From Pseudomonas monteilii NBRC 103158 = DSM 14164 (lineage in GTDB: Bacteria > Pseudomonadota > Gammaproteobacteria > Pseudomonadales > Pseudomonadaceae), in contig NZ_BBIS01000037.1 in NCBI RefSeq assembly GCF_000730605.1, positions 87,037-151,036 of the forward strand: a DNA stretch of 64,000 nucleotides, read 5' to 3'. Below are positions 1-8,198 of the stretch, in pieces. Position 1 is the first letter of the stretch. Each line of letters begins with the position of its first letter. Below the pieces are notes generated by a model. The model was not told the DNA's origin and did not search any database. It saw only the letters and a list, made by a program, of their open reading frames with translations. A program made the position numbers and the translations under genes.

Positions 1-1
1 G

Positions 2-274
2 CTGGCCGGCAACGACAGCATGGCCCTGGGCGCTGTGTCGGCCGTGCGCGCGGCCGGCAAGACTGGCCAAGTGCAAGTGGTGGGCTACGACAACATCAAC
101 GCCATCAAACCCATGCTCAAGGATGGCCGCGTGCTCGCCACCCTCGATCAGGCGGCCAGCCAGCAGGCGGTGTACGGCATTCAGGCGGCGTTGAAAATGG
201 TCAAGGGCGAGAAGCTGGACGTGGGTGCCGACAACGTCATCCAGACCCCGGTCCAACTCATCACCAAGCCCTGA
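2..274 (+). CDS. rbsB: Ribose ABC transporter substrate-binding protein, C-terminal part
   Basis: The C-terminal 90 residues of a periplasmic sugar-binding protein; the gene begins before the window. The visible part has the AGNDSMALGA segment and the VVGYDN motif typical of ribose-type binding proteins of the LacI/RbsB fold. It would deliver ribose to the RbsA-RbsC transporter encoded next. The stop lies 21 bases before the rbsA start. The identification rests on the fold motifs plus the complete rbsACRKD context. Confidence 0.93.
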   Translation: MAGNDSMALGAVSAVRAAGKTGQVQVVGYDNINAIKPMLKDGRVLATLDQAASQQAVYGIQAALKMVKGEKLDVGADNVIQTPVQLITKP

Positions 275-295
275 TTGCTGGCAGGAGAAACGGCC

Positions 296-1849
296 ATGCC
301 TGCATCGGCCAACGAAGTGGTACTCGCCGCCAGCGGGTTGGGCAAGACCTACGCCCAGCCCGTGCTCGGCGAGGTCAGCCTGAACCTGCGGGCCGGCGAA
401 GTGCTGGCCCTGACCGGTGAAAACGGTGCGGGCAAGAGCACCCTGTCCAAGCTCATCAGTGGCCTGGAAACCCCGACCACCGGGCACATGACCTACCGCG
501 GCCAGGCCTACGCGCCCGGCAGCCGCAGCGAGGCCGAGCGCCTGGGTGTGCGTATGGTCATGCAGGAGCTGAACCTGCTGCCCACGCTGACCGTGGCGGA
601 AAACCTGTTCCTCGATAACCTGCCCAGCCGCTTCGGCTGGATCAGCCAAAAGCGCCTGCGCCAGCTGGCCACGGCTGCCATGGCGCAGGTCGGGCTCGAT
701 GCCATCGACCCGGATACGCCGGTCGGTGAGCTGGGCATCGGCCACCAGCAGATGGTCGAGATCGCCCGTAACCTGATCGGCGACTGCCGTGTGCTGATTT
801 TCGACGAACCCACCGCCATGCTCACCGCCCGCGAGGTGGAGCTGCTGTTCACCCAGATCGAGCGTCTGCGTAAACGTGGCGTGGCCATTGTCTACATTTC
901 GCACCGCCTCGAAGAGCTGCAGCGGGTGGCCCAGCGCATCGTCGTGCTGCGTGACGGCAAGCTGGTGTGTGACGAGCCGATCCAGCGCTACAGCAGCGCC
1001 GAGCTGGTCAACCTGATGGTCGGCCGCGAGCTGGGCGAGCATATCGACCTGGGCCGCAGGCAGATTGGCGCGCCCTTGCTCAAGGTCGACAAGCTTAGCC
1101 GCGCCGACAAGGTGCGCGACGTGTCGTTCGAAGTCAGGGCAGGGGAGATCTTCGGTATCTCCGGCCTGATAGGTGCCGGCCGCACCGAGCTGTTGCGCCT
1201 GATCTACGGTGCCGACCGCGCCGACAGCGGCAGCATTGCGCTAGGCCAGCCACCCCAGGCCGTTAACATCGATTCGCCCAAGGCGGCTGTGCGGGCGGGT
1301 ATCGCGCTGATTACTGAAGACCGCAAAGGCGAAGGCCTGCTGCTGACACAGTCGATCAGCGCCAATATCGCCTTGGGCAACCTGGGCGCGGTATCGCGGG
1401 CCGGCATACTCGATGGCGAGGCAGAAAAGGCCCTGGCCGAGCGCCAGATCCAGGCCATGCGCATTCGCAGTGCCGGCGCGCAGCAAGTGGTGGGCGAGCT
1501 GTCGGGCGGCAACCAGCAGAAGGTGGTGATCGGCCGCTGGCTGGAGCGCGACTGCCAGGTGCTGCTGTTCGACGAGCCCACCCGTGGCATCGACGTCGGC
1601 GCCAAGTTCGACATCTACGGCCTGCTGGCCGAACTGGCACGTCAGGGCAAGGCTTTGGTGGTGGTGTCCAGCGACCTGCGCGAGCTGATGCTGATTTGCG
1701 ACCGCATCGCCGTGCTGTCTGCCGGTCGCCTGATCGACACCTTCGACCGCGATCATTGGAGCCAGGACCAGCTGTTGGCCGCCGCCTTTGCCGGTTATCA
1801 GAAACGTGACGCACTGCTGCACGATGCAGCCCCCAGGATGGATGCATGA
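296..1849 (+). CDS. rbsA: Ribose import ATP-binding protein RbsA
   Basis: A 517-residue tandem ABC ATPase that powers ribose import at the inner membrane. The first domain has Walker A GENGAGKS near residue 43 and Walker B LIFDEPTA. The second has a degenerate Walker A (GLIGAGRTE), signature LSGGNQQK and Walker B LLFDEPTRGID, the usual asymmetry of the RbsA/AraG/MglA family. ATG at 296 is chosen because AGGAG lies at 283-287; an in-frame TTG at 275 has no such site. The stop overlaps rbsC as ATGA, indicating translational coupling. Confidence 0.96.
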   Translation: MPASANEVVLAASGLGKTYAQPVLGEVSLNLRAGEVLALTGENGAGKSTLSKLISGLETPTTGHMTYRGQAYAPGSRSEAERLGVRMVMQELNLLPTLTVAENLFLDNLPSRFGWISQKRLRQLATAAMAQVGLDAIDPDTPVGELGIGHQQMVEIARNLIGDCRVLIFDEPTAMLTAREVELLFTQIERLRKRGVAIVYISHRLEELQRVAQRIVVLRDGKLVCDEPIQRYSSAELVNLMVGRELGEHIDLGRRQIGAPLLKVDKLSRADKVRDVSFEVRAGEIFGISGLIGAGRTELLRLIYGADRADSGSIALGQPPQAVNIDSPKAAVRAGIALITEDRKGEGLLLTQSISANIALGNLGAVSRAGILDGEAEKALAERQIQAMRIRSAGAQQVVGELSGGNQQKVVIGRWLERDCQVLLFDEPTRGIDVGAKFDIYGLLAELARQGKALVVVSSDLRELMLICDRIAVLSAGRLIDTFDRDHWSQDQLLAAAFAGYQKRDALLHDAAPRMDA

Positions 1850-2841
1850 AAACCACCCCGCTAAACAGCCAGGGCGCCGCCCCTGTGCGCCGCAGTGGCA
1901 CCTATTTTGGCCTGGGCACCTACCTGGGCCTGGCCGGCGCCTTGCTGGCGATGATCGTGTTGTTCTCGTTCCTCAGCAGCCACTTCTGGTCGTACAACAC
2001 CTTCAGCACCCTGGCCAACCAGATTCCCGACCTGATGGTACTGGCGGTGGGCATGACTTTCGTGCTGATCATCGGCGGCATCGACCTGTCGGTGGGCTCG
2101 GTGCTGGCGCTGGCGGCTTCCACGGTGAGCGTGGCGATTCTTGGCTGGGGCTGGGGCGTTTTGCCCTCGGCGCTGCTGGGCATGGCCGTGGCCGCGCTGG
2201 CCGGTAGCATCACCGGTGGCGTCACCGTAGCCTGGCGCATTCCGTCGTTCATCGTCTCGCTTGGCGTGCTGGAGATGGCCCGTGGCCTGGCCTACCAGTT
2301 CACCGACTCGCGCACCGCCTATATCGGCGATGCCTACGCCTGGTTCTCCAACCCGGTCGCCTTTGGCATTTCGCCGGCGTTCATCATTGCCTTGCTGGTC
2401 ACCGTGCTAGCCCAGCTGGTGCTGACCCGTACCGTGTTCGGCCGCTACCTGATCGGCATCGGCACCAACGAAGAGGCCGTGCGCCTGGCCGGTATCGACC
2501 CACGCCCGTACAAGGTGCTGGTATTTGCCCTGATGGGCCTGCTCGCCGGCCTGGCTGCCCTGTTCCAGATTTCTCGACTGGAGGCGGCCGACCCCAATGC
2601 CGGCTCAGGCCTGGAGCTGCAGGTGATCGCAGCCGTGGTCATCGGCGGCACCAGCCTGATGGGCGGGCGCGGCTCGGTCATCAGCACCTTCTTTGGCGTA
2701 CTGATCATTTCGGTGCTGGCCGCCGGGCTGGCGCAGATCGGTGCCAGCGAACCGACCAAACGCATCATCACCGGGGCGGTGATCGTCATCGCCGTGGTGC
2801 TCGACACTTACCGTAGCCGGCGCGCAGGCCGGCGGAACTGA
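1846..2841 (+). CDS. rbsC: Ribose ABC transporter permease RbsC
   Basis: A 331-residue polytopic inner-membrane permease of the BPD_transp_2 family with multiple hydrophobic segments. It carries the conserved GGIDLSVGS motif early and the GGTSLMGGRGS motif near residue 270, both typical of RbsC/XylH-type permeases. It would form the ribose channel with RbsA. It starts inside the rbsA stop (ATGA) and is followed after four bases by the repressor gene. Confidence 0.96.
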   Translation: MKTTPLNSQGAAPVRRSGTYFGLGTYLGLAGALLAMIVLFSFLSSHFWSYNTFSTLANQIPDLMVLAVGMTFVLIIGGIDLSVGSVLALAASTVSVAILGWGWGVLPSALLGMAVAALAGSITGGVTVAWRIPSFIVSLGVLEMARGLAYQFTDSRTAYIGDAYAWFSNPVAFGISPAFIIALLVTVLAQLVLTRTVFGRYLIGIGTNEEAVRLAGIDPRPYKVLVFALMGLLAGLAALFQISRLEAADPNAGSGLELQVIAAVVIGGTSLMGGRGSVISTFFGVLIISVLAAGLAQIGASEPTKRIITGAVIVIAVVLDTYRSRRAGRRN

Positions 2842-2845
2842 CAAC

Positions 2846-3868
2846 ATGGCAACCATCAAAGACGTCGCGGCACTGGCGGGCATTTCCTACACCACCGTGT
2901 CCCATGTGCTGAACAAGACTCGACCCGTCAGCGAACACGTGCGGCAGAAGGTCGAAGCCGCCATCCTCGAACTGGACTACGTGCCCAGCGCCGTGGCGCG
3001 TTCGCTCAAGGCGCGCAGCACGGCCACCATCGGCCTGTTGGTGCCCAACAGCGTCAACCCGTACTTCGCCGAGCTGGCACGGGGTATCGAAGACGCCTGC
3101 GAGCGCAACGGCTACTGCGTGATCCTGTGTAACTCCGACGACAACCCGCAGAAGCAACGCAGTTATCTGCGCGTGCTGCTGGAAAAGCGCATCGACGGCC
3201 TGGTGGTGGCGTCGGTAGGCCAGGACAGTGACCTGCTGCAAAGCCTGGCCAGCGTGCGCACGCCAATGGTGATCGTCGACCGCGAGCTGGAGGGCGTCGA
3301 TGCCGACCTGGTACGCATCGACCACGAGCAGGGCGCCTATCTGGCTACCCAGCATTTACTGGAACTGGGGCATCGAGATATCGCCTACATCGGCGGCCCC
3401 GCCGAAACCGGGGTTACCCAGCTGCGCCTGAGCGGCTTCCGTCGGGCCATGGCCGAGGCCGGGGCACAGGTGCAGGGCAATCGTGTGCTGCACTGCGACT
3501 TCACCAGCCCCGGCGGCCATGCGGCGGCGGCGCAGGTGCTGGAAGGCAAGCCGCCCACGGCGATTTTTGCCGGCAACGACATGATCGGGTTTGGTGTGCT
3601 GCGTGCTGCCGCCGAGCGCAATATCAATGTACCCGGTGAGCTGTCGGTGATCGGCTTCGACGATATCGAGCTCAGCCGCTACGTGTACCCGCCGCTGACC
3701 ACCGTGGGCCAGTCCATCCGAGAGCTGGGCGAAAATGCCGCGTCGCTGTTGCTGGCACGCATCGCGGCACCCCGGCAAGGCGCGGCAGAGCAACGCATCG
3801 TCGCCCCGCGCATCATACTGCGCGAATCCACCGGGCCACGCTCGGACCTGTTCAACGATTACCGCTAA
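2846..3868 (+). CDS. rbsR: LacI-family ribose operon regulator RbsR
   Basis: A 340-residue LacI-type regulator. The N-terminal helix-turn-helix (TIKDVAALAGIS with the TVSHVLN recognition helix) is followed by a periplasmic-binding-protein-like effector domain. Its place within the rbs operon, between permease and kinase genes, indicates a ribose-responsive repressor that regulates its own operon. The operator and promoter would be upstream of rbsB, outside the window. Confidence 0.94.
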   Translation: MATIKDVAALAGISYTTVSHVLNKTRPVSEHVRQKVEAAILELDYVPSAVARSLKARSTATIGLLVPNSVNPYFAELARGIEDACERNGYCVILCNSDDNPQKQRSYLRVLLEKRIDGLVVASVGQDSDLLQSLASVRTPMVIVDRELEGVDADLVRIDHEQGAYLATQHLLELGHRDIAYIGGPAETGVTQLRLSGFRRAMAEAGAQVQGNRVLHCDFTSPGGHAAAAQVLEGKPPTAIFAGNDMIGFGVLRAAAERNINVPGELSVIGFDDIELSRYVYPPLTTVGQSIRELGENAASLLLARIAAPRQGAAEQRIVAPRIILRESTGPRSDLFNDYR

Positions 3869-3883
3869 CGCTAAGGAAATGTC

Positions 3884-4792
3884 ATGAGTGCCAAGGTCGT
3901 GGTGGTGGGTAGCCTGAATATGGACCTGGTGGCCCGCGCCCAGCGCTTGCCCCGGGCCGGCGAGACCCTTCCCGGCGAGAGCTTTTTCACCGTGCCGGGC
4001 GGCAAGGGCGCCAACCAGGCTGTGGCCGTGGCGCGGCTGGGCGGCAGCGTGGCCATGATCGGCAACGTGGGTGACGATGACTATGGCCGGCAGTTGCACC
4101 GCGCCTTGTATGTCGAGGGCATCGACTGCCAGGGTGTCAGTACCTGCCCTGGGGTATCCAGTGGTGTGGCGCTGATTACCGTGGATGCGGCCAGCCAGAA
4201 CTGCATCGTCATCATCCCCGGCGGCAACGGCCTGTTGACGCAACAGTCGGTACAGCGCTTCGATGCACTGTTGCAAGCGGCCGAGGTGGTCATCTGCCAG
4301 CTTGAGGTGCCGGTGGACACCGTGGCCTGGACCTTGGCCAGGGCGCGTGAGCTGGGCAAGCAGGTCATTCTTAACCCGGCGCCTGCCACCGGCCCCTTGC
4401 CGGCGGAGTGGTTCGCCCGCATCGATTACCTCACGCCCAACGAAAGCGAGGCTGAAACCCTGACTGGCATGCCGGTAACCGACCAGGACAGTGCCCGGCG
4501 CGCAGGCGAACGCTTGCGGCAGATGGGGGCAGGTAAAGTGATCATCACCCTGGGGGCTCAAGGGGCCTTGCTGGTGACTGAACAGGGCCACCAGCATTTC
4601 CCGGCGACTGTGGTGCAGCCGCTGGATACTACTGCCGCCGGCGACACCTTCATCGGTGGTTTCGCCGCCGGTCTGGTTCGGGGCTTGGGGGAGGGCGAGG
4701 CCATCGCCTTTGGCCAGCGTGCGGCGGCATTATCGGTTACCCGCGCCGGTGCACAGCCATCGATTCCCTATCTGGCGGAGCTTACGCCATGA
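3884..4792 (+). CDS. rbsK: Ribokinase
   Basis: A 302-residue PfkB-family kinase that phosphorylates D-ribose to ribose 5-phosphate in the cytoplasm. It shows the N-terminal PfkB signature GGKGANQAVAVARLG and the C-terminal DTTAAGDTFIGGF motif, whose aspartate is the catalytic base. AAGGAA precedes the start. The stop overlaps the rbsD start (ATGA). Confidence 0.96.
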   Translation: MSAKVVVVGSLNMDLVARAQRLPRAGETLPGESFFTVPGGKGANQAVAVARLGGSVAMIGNVGDDDYGRQLHRALYVEGIDCQGVSTCPGVSSGVALITVDAASQNCIVIIPGGNGLLTQQSVQRFDALLQAAEVVICQLEVPVDTVAWTLARARELGKQVILNPAPATGPLPAEWFARIDYLTPNESEAETLTGMPVTDQDSARRAGERLRQMGAGKVIITLGAQGALLVTEQGHQHFPATVVQPLDTTAAGDTFIGGFAAGLVRGLGEGEAIAFGQRAAALSVTRAGAQPSIPYLAELTP

Positions 4793-5187
4793 AGAAAACC
4801 CCGCTGCTGAACGTTGCCCTGTCGCGGACCATTGCGGGCATGGGGCATGGCGACATTCTGGTGATCGGCGATGCCGGGCTGCCGGTACCGCCAGGTGTGG
4901 AGCTGATCGACCTGGCCGTTACGCCAGGCCTGCCGGATTTCGCCAGTGTCTTGCGGGCGGTGCTGAGCGAACTGCAGGTAGAGCGGCATGTACTGGCCGA
5001 AGAAATGCAGAAAGTGGTGCCACCGGCACTGGTCGAGATCGAGCGGTTGAAAGGCAAGCTGGGCAAGCGGGAATGGCTGAGCCACGAAGATTTCAAGGTG
5101 CTGTCTCGCAGTGCCCGCGCTGTGGTGCGTACGGGAGAGTGCCAACCCTACAGCAACATCGCCCTGATCTCCGGTGTTACGTTCTAA
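4789..5187 (+). CDS. rbsD: D-ribose pyranase
   Basis: A 132-residue RbsD/FucU protein that interconverts the pyranose and furanose forms of ribose so that ribokinase receives its substrate. The N-terminal AGMGHGD segment contains His20, the conserved catalytic histidine. Length and the RTGECQPYSNI C-terminus match the family. It is translationally coupled to rbsK. Confidence 0.95.
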   Translation: MKKTPLLNVALSRTIAGMGHGDILVIGDAGLPVPPGVELIDLAVTPGLPDFASVLRAVLSELQVERHVLAEEMQKVVPPALVEIERLKGKLGKREWLSHEDFKVLSRSARAVVRTGECQPYSNIALISGVTF

Positions 5188-5212
5188 CTTATCGTCCTGG
5201 CCCGAGAAGATC

Positions 5213-5275
5213 CCTGTGGGAGCGGGTTCACCCGCGAACACCGGCGAAGCCGGTGCCATCCACCGCGCTGGACTC
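5213..5275. repeat. REP-type palindromic element
   Basis: The intergenic stretch holds CTGTGGGAGCGGGTTCACCC followed by GCGAA and an inner palindrome caccggcgaagccggtg. This is the repetitive extragenic palindrome typical of P. putida-group genomes. It lies between rbsD and the nucleoside hydrolase gene and could affect mRNA stability or gyrase binding. Confidence 0.8.
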
Positions 5276-5340
5276 TTCGCGAGTACAAGGTACTGCGGTA
5301 ATTCAGGAATATTTGTTCAGGCAACAAGGAGTGCCACCCC

Positions 5341-6342
5341 ATGCTCAAACCGCTGCTACAAGGACTCGCCCTCATGGCCACCGCCACCACCCTCCAGGCC
5401 GCCCCGATCGACCTTATCATCGACACCGACCCTGGCGCCGACGACGTGGTTGCGCTGTTCCTGGCCATGGCCTCGCCCGACGAACTCAGCATCCGCGCCA
5501 TCACCACCGTGGCCGGCAACGTGCGGCTGGACAAAACCTCGCGCAACGCGCGCCTGGCCCGTGAATGGGCCGGCCGTGAAGACATCCCCGTCTACGCCGG
5601 TGCCGCCCGCCCGCTGGTACGCACGCCCATCTACGCCGCCGACGTCCACGGTGAAGAAGGCCTGACCGGCGTCCGCGTACACGAACCGAATATGCCCTTG
5701 GCCCAAGGCAACGCCGTGCAATATCTGGTCGACACCCTCGGCGCCGCCAAACCGCACAGCATCACCGTGGCCATGCTGGGCCCACAGACCAACCTCGCCC
5801 TGGCACTGGTCCAACGCCCGGAAATCGCCAAAGGCATCAAGCAAGTGGTCGTCATGGGCGGCGCCCATTTCAACGGCGGCAACATCACCCCGGCAGCGGA
5901 ATTCAACCTCTACGCCGACCCGCATGCGGCCCAAGTGGTGCTGGCCAGTGGTGTACAGCTCACCTACCTGCCGCTGGACGTCACCCACAAGCTGCTGACC
6001 AGCGACGCTCGCCTCAAGCAACTGGCCGCCGTGAACAATCAGGCCAGTAAACGGGTGGTGGATATCCTCAACGCCTACATCACCCACGACATGGACTTGT
6101 ACGGCATGCCCGGTGGCCCGGTGCATGACGCCAGCGTCATCGCCTACTTGCTAAAACCCGAGTTGTTCAGCGGCCGGCGCATCCACATGAGCATCGACAG
6201 TCGCGAAGGCCCGACCTTCGGCCAGACCCTTGCCGACTGGTACGGCGTGCTTAAGCAGCCGGCCAATGTGATGTGGGTGGAGCAGGGCGATGCCCAGGGC
6301 CTGTTCGACCTGCTCAGCGCCCGTTTGGCGCGATTGGAATAG
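5341..6342 (+). CDS. Exported inosine-uridine-preferring nucleoside hydrolase family protein
   Basis: A 333-residue nucleoside hydrolase. After a signal peptide (residues 1-21, ending LQA-AP) comes the calcium-binding N-terminal motif DTDPGADD, then the family's MGGA segment and a C-terminal VHDASVIAYLL segment with the conserved aspartate. The enzyme would cleave ribonucleosides to base and ribose. Because it appears exported and follows the rbs genes, I infer that it frees ribose in the periplasm for RbsABC. AAGGAG precedes the start. Confidence 0.9.
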   Translation: MLKPLLQGLALMATATTLQAAPIDLIIDTDPGADDVVALFLAMASPDELSIRAITTVAGNVRLDKTSRNARLAREWAGREDIPVYAGAARPLVRTPIYAADVHGEEGLTGVRVHEPNMPLAQGNAVQYLVDTLGAAKPHSITVAMLGPQTNLALALVQRPEIAKGIKQVVVMGGAHFNGGNITPAAEFNLYADPHAAQVVLASGVQLTYLPLDVTHKLLTSDARLKQLAAVNNQASKRVVDILNAYITHDMDLYGMPGGPVHDASVIAYLLKPELFSGRRIHMSIDSREGPTFGQTLADWYGVLKQPANVMWVEQGDAQGLFDLLSARLARLE

Positions 6343-6526
6343 CCGCGTGCGGCGCGAAGCGCTCAAGCACCTGGTCGACGAAGCTGCGTGCCGCTTCGGC
6401 GCCGCGGTCGCGCACCAGCAGGTCGATAGCGATCAGCAGCAACTCTTCCGGCGTGCCAGGGCTGTACGCGCTTTGGCCTTCGGCCCATTTGACCTTGATA
6501 TCGGCATCGATGCTGTGGCTGCTCAT
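6314..6526 (-). CDS. Small conserved-looking hypothetical protein
   Basis: A 70-residue acidic, probably helical protein with an AYSPGTPEELLLIAIDLL segment; I do not recognise a function. GAGAG lies upstream of its ATG. It converges on the nucleoside hydrolase gene and overlaps its last 29 bases. Codon usage looks genuine, but the overlap leaves some doubt. Confidence 0.6.
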   Translation of the reverse strand: MSSHSIDADIKVKWAEGQSAYSPGTPEELLLIAIDLLVRDRGAEAARSFVDQVLERFAPHAAIPIAPNGR

Positions 6527-6783
6527 GAAAGGCTCTCGCTTGGGCCCGGGGCGGAGGGGCGAATACCGGATCCTGGTATTCGGGGAGGCACTGTGCCTTC
6601 ACTTCCTAAAGTAAATCATGACTTTGCAGCGCAAACCAAGCGCCTCGTCGGCTGACTGGTAAAATTCGGTCACGATTGCCTTTCGCTCAGGGCGCCCGGT
6701 TCAGGCAGACTTGCGCGGTTTTGCAACGAATTCTTGGTGGCACTGTCGGAACAGACAGTTCCCAGATCGATTTAGGAGGCTTC

Positions 6784-7104
6784 ATGTTCCGTACCCGTGC
6801 AATGTTGGCAACCCTGGCGGTGGCTGCTGTCTTGGCTGGTTGCAGCACTGGCGGTAGTTCTGATGACGGCAAGGCGCCCGTGGCGGCGGCCGGTAACGAT
6901 GGCCGCTGCGAAGCCAGCGGCGCCGACTTCGCCATTGGCAAGCAGGGCAGTGCCGAGCTGCTGGAGCAGGCACGCAAGGCCAGTGGCTCGCAGATGGCAC
7001 GTATTCTCAAACCGCACGACGTGGTCACCCTGGAGTATCGCTCCGAGCGCCTGAACCTGAATGTGGACGAGCAAGGCAAGGTCACCCGCGTTAACTGCGG
7101 TTGA
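6784..7104 (+). CDS. Lipoprotein with peptidase inhibitor I78-like domain
   Basis: A 106-residue lipoprotein. The signal peptide ends in the lipobox LAGC (Cys20). A Gly/Ser-rich linker precedes a domain with RCEASGADFAIGK and a C-terminal RVNCG, a pattern like the I78 (elastase inhibitor) family, where the two cysteines usually pair. A perfect AGGAGG at 6774-6779 fixes the start; the in-frame codons upstream are not needed. Confidence 0.8.
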   Translation: MFRTRAMLATLAVAAVLAGCSTGGSSDDGKAPVAAAGNDGRCEASGADFAIGKQGSAELLEQARKASGSQMARILKPHDVVTLEYRSERLNLNVDEQGKVTRVNCG

Positions 7105-7137
7105 TGCAAGGGCTGTACAGGCGGGTGCGACACCCAT

Positions 7138-7168
7138 AAAAAAACCCGCCACCAGGGCGGGTTTTTTT
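7138..7168. terminator. Bidirectional Rho-independent terminator
   Basis: A hairpin AAACCCGCC-acca-GGGCGGGTTT is flanked by an A run on the left and a T run on the right. It lies between the convergent lipoprotein and cold-shock genes and can serve both. Confidence 0.9.
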
Positions 7169-7181
7169 ACAGCTATCCGAA

Positions 7182-7394
7182 TTACTCCGGACGAACCTGT
7201 GCAGCCTGCATGCCCTTCTGGCCGCGCTCGGCGACGAAGGAAACAGTCTGGCCTTCTTTCAGGCTCTTGAAGCCGTCAGATTCGATGGCTTTGAAGTGAA
7301 CGAACAGGTCGTCGCCGCCGCCTGCTGGGGTGATGAAGCCGTAGCCTTTCTCATCATTGAACCATTTGACGGTGCCTTGTTGGCGATTGGACAT
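7182..7394 (-). CDS. Cold-shock domain protein (CspA family)
   Basis: A 70-residue single OB-fold protein that binds RNA or ssDNA. RNP1 (KGYGFIT, residues 16-22) and RNP2 (DLFVHF, 29-34) are intact, and GTVKWFN opens the domain. Length is typical. It is transcribed alone and ends at a strong bidirectional terminator. The exact paralogue (CspA, CapB or CspD type) cannot be assigned from this window. Confidence 0.95.
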   Translation of the reverse strand: MSNRQQGTVKWFNDEKGYGFITPAGGGDDLFVHFKAIESDGFKSLKEGQTVSFVAERGQKGMQAAQVRPE

Positions 7395-7556
7395 GGGTGA
7401 ATCTCCAGAACATTTAGTTTTTTCAGTGGTGCAATGCGGCCGAGGCTACGGAGCACGGGATACATCATAGTCTAATTCTGCGCATCTAGCGCCTTTTACC
7501 TTCGCAGGATATTGATCCAGCTCAAAGAATGGCTGGCTTGCCCTGGCTTTAAGGTT

Positions 7557-7862
7557 TCAGCTCTTCGGCTTGCACGCCTGCTGAACGACCGTCTGGGCCT
7601 TCTGCATCAGCTTGGCATCCACGCCGTCATTGCTGTCGAGGTCGGCAATCTCCGCGTCGGTGAAATTCTTTTTGATGGCCTGGGCGCCGCAGTCGCAGTG
7701 TTTTTTCGCGGTCGTGGCGTCAACACCCTGGCCGCTGGCCACTTGCGTGCACTGGGCCATGTAGCCAGCTTCCTTGCCTGGTGGGAAGTTGCCAGCGTTC
7801 GCCGCCATCGGCAGCAGCAGGGCCCCAGCGGCCGCCAGGGCCAGAAGAGACGGAACTCGCAT
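7557..7862 (-). CDS. Small secreted cysteine-containing protein
   Basis: A 101-residue protein with a clear signal peptide ending ANA-GN near residue 23. The mature part carries four cysteines (AQCTQV, KKHCDCG, QQACK), suggesting a disulphide-stabilised periplasmic protein. AAGGAG precedes the ATG. Function unknown. Confidence 0.8.
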   Translation of the reverse strand: MRVPSLLALAAAGALLLPMAANAGNFPPGKEAGYMAQCTQVASGQGVDATTAKKHCDCGAQAIKKNFTDAEIADLDSNDGVDAKLMQKAQTVVQQACKPKS

Positions 7863-8198
7863 AACCAGTTACTCCTTGGGTTAGGGTCTCATCAAGAGTA
7901 GGTTGCTTCCCAAGGTCTGATAGGAATTTTTCCGCGTTAGTTCAGCCGAAGTCCGTAATTTCCAAATATTTCTGCCTGGCGTGCAACCCGCGTGCTAGCA
8001 TGCCCGGCTTGCAGCTGACAACGTTCAGCTTGCAGCTATCTTTTTTCTTTCCAGTCACTCTGGTTCGTCCCTCGCAAGCCGAAAGGCTTCTGCCACTGTG
8101 AGGCAGGCTTCCTTTAAGGAGGGCAGGTCGGATCTTGTACTGGCTCATCCCAACCCACGTGACCTTTGGTAGGGGTCACCACTAGGAGAGGAGGCGCC
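7863..8198. promoter_or_regulatory. Upstream region and structured leader of the thrS-infC operon
   Basis: This 336-base stretch has no convincing gene. It contains a short direct repeat (cttgcagct twice, around 8010-8035) and several potential stem-loops: aagcc-gaa-ggctt, ctgcc-actgtga-ggcag, and a 6-bp GTGACC/GGTCAC stem at 8159-8179, 20 bases before the thrS start. E. coli thrS is repressed by its own product binding tRNA-like leader hairpins; whether these stems do the same is inference. Confidence 0.5.

Noticed and set aside
5184..5585. Minus-strand 133-codon frame across the rbsD-hydrolase gap
   Set aside because: Runs through the REP element and the antisense of the hydrolase signal peptide; no support.
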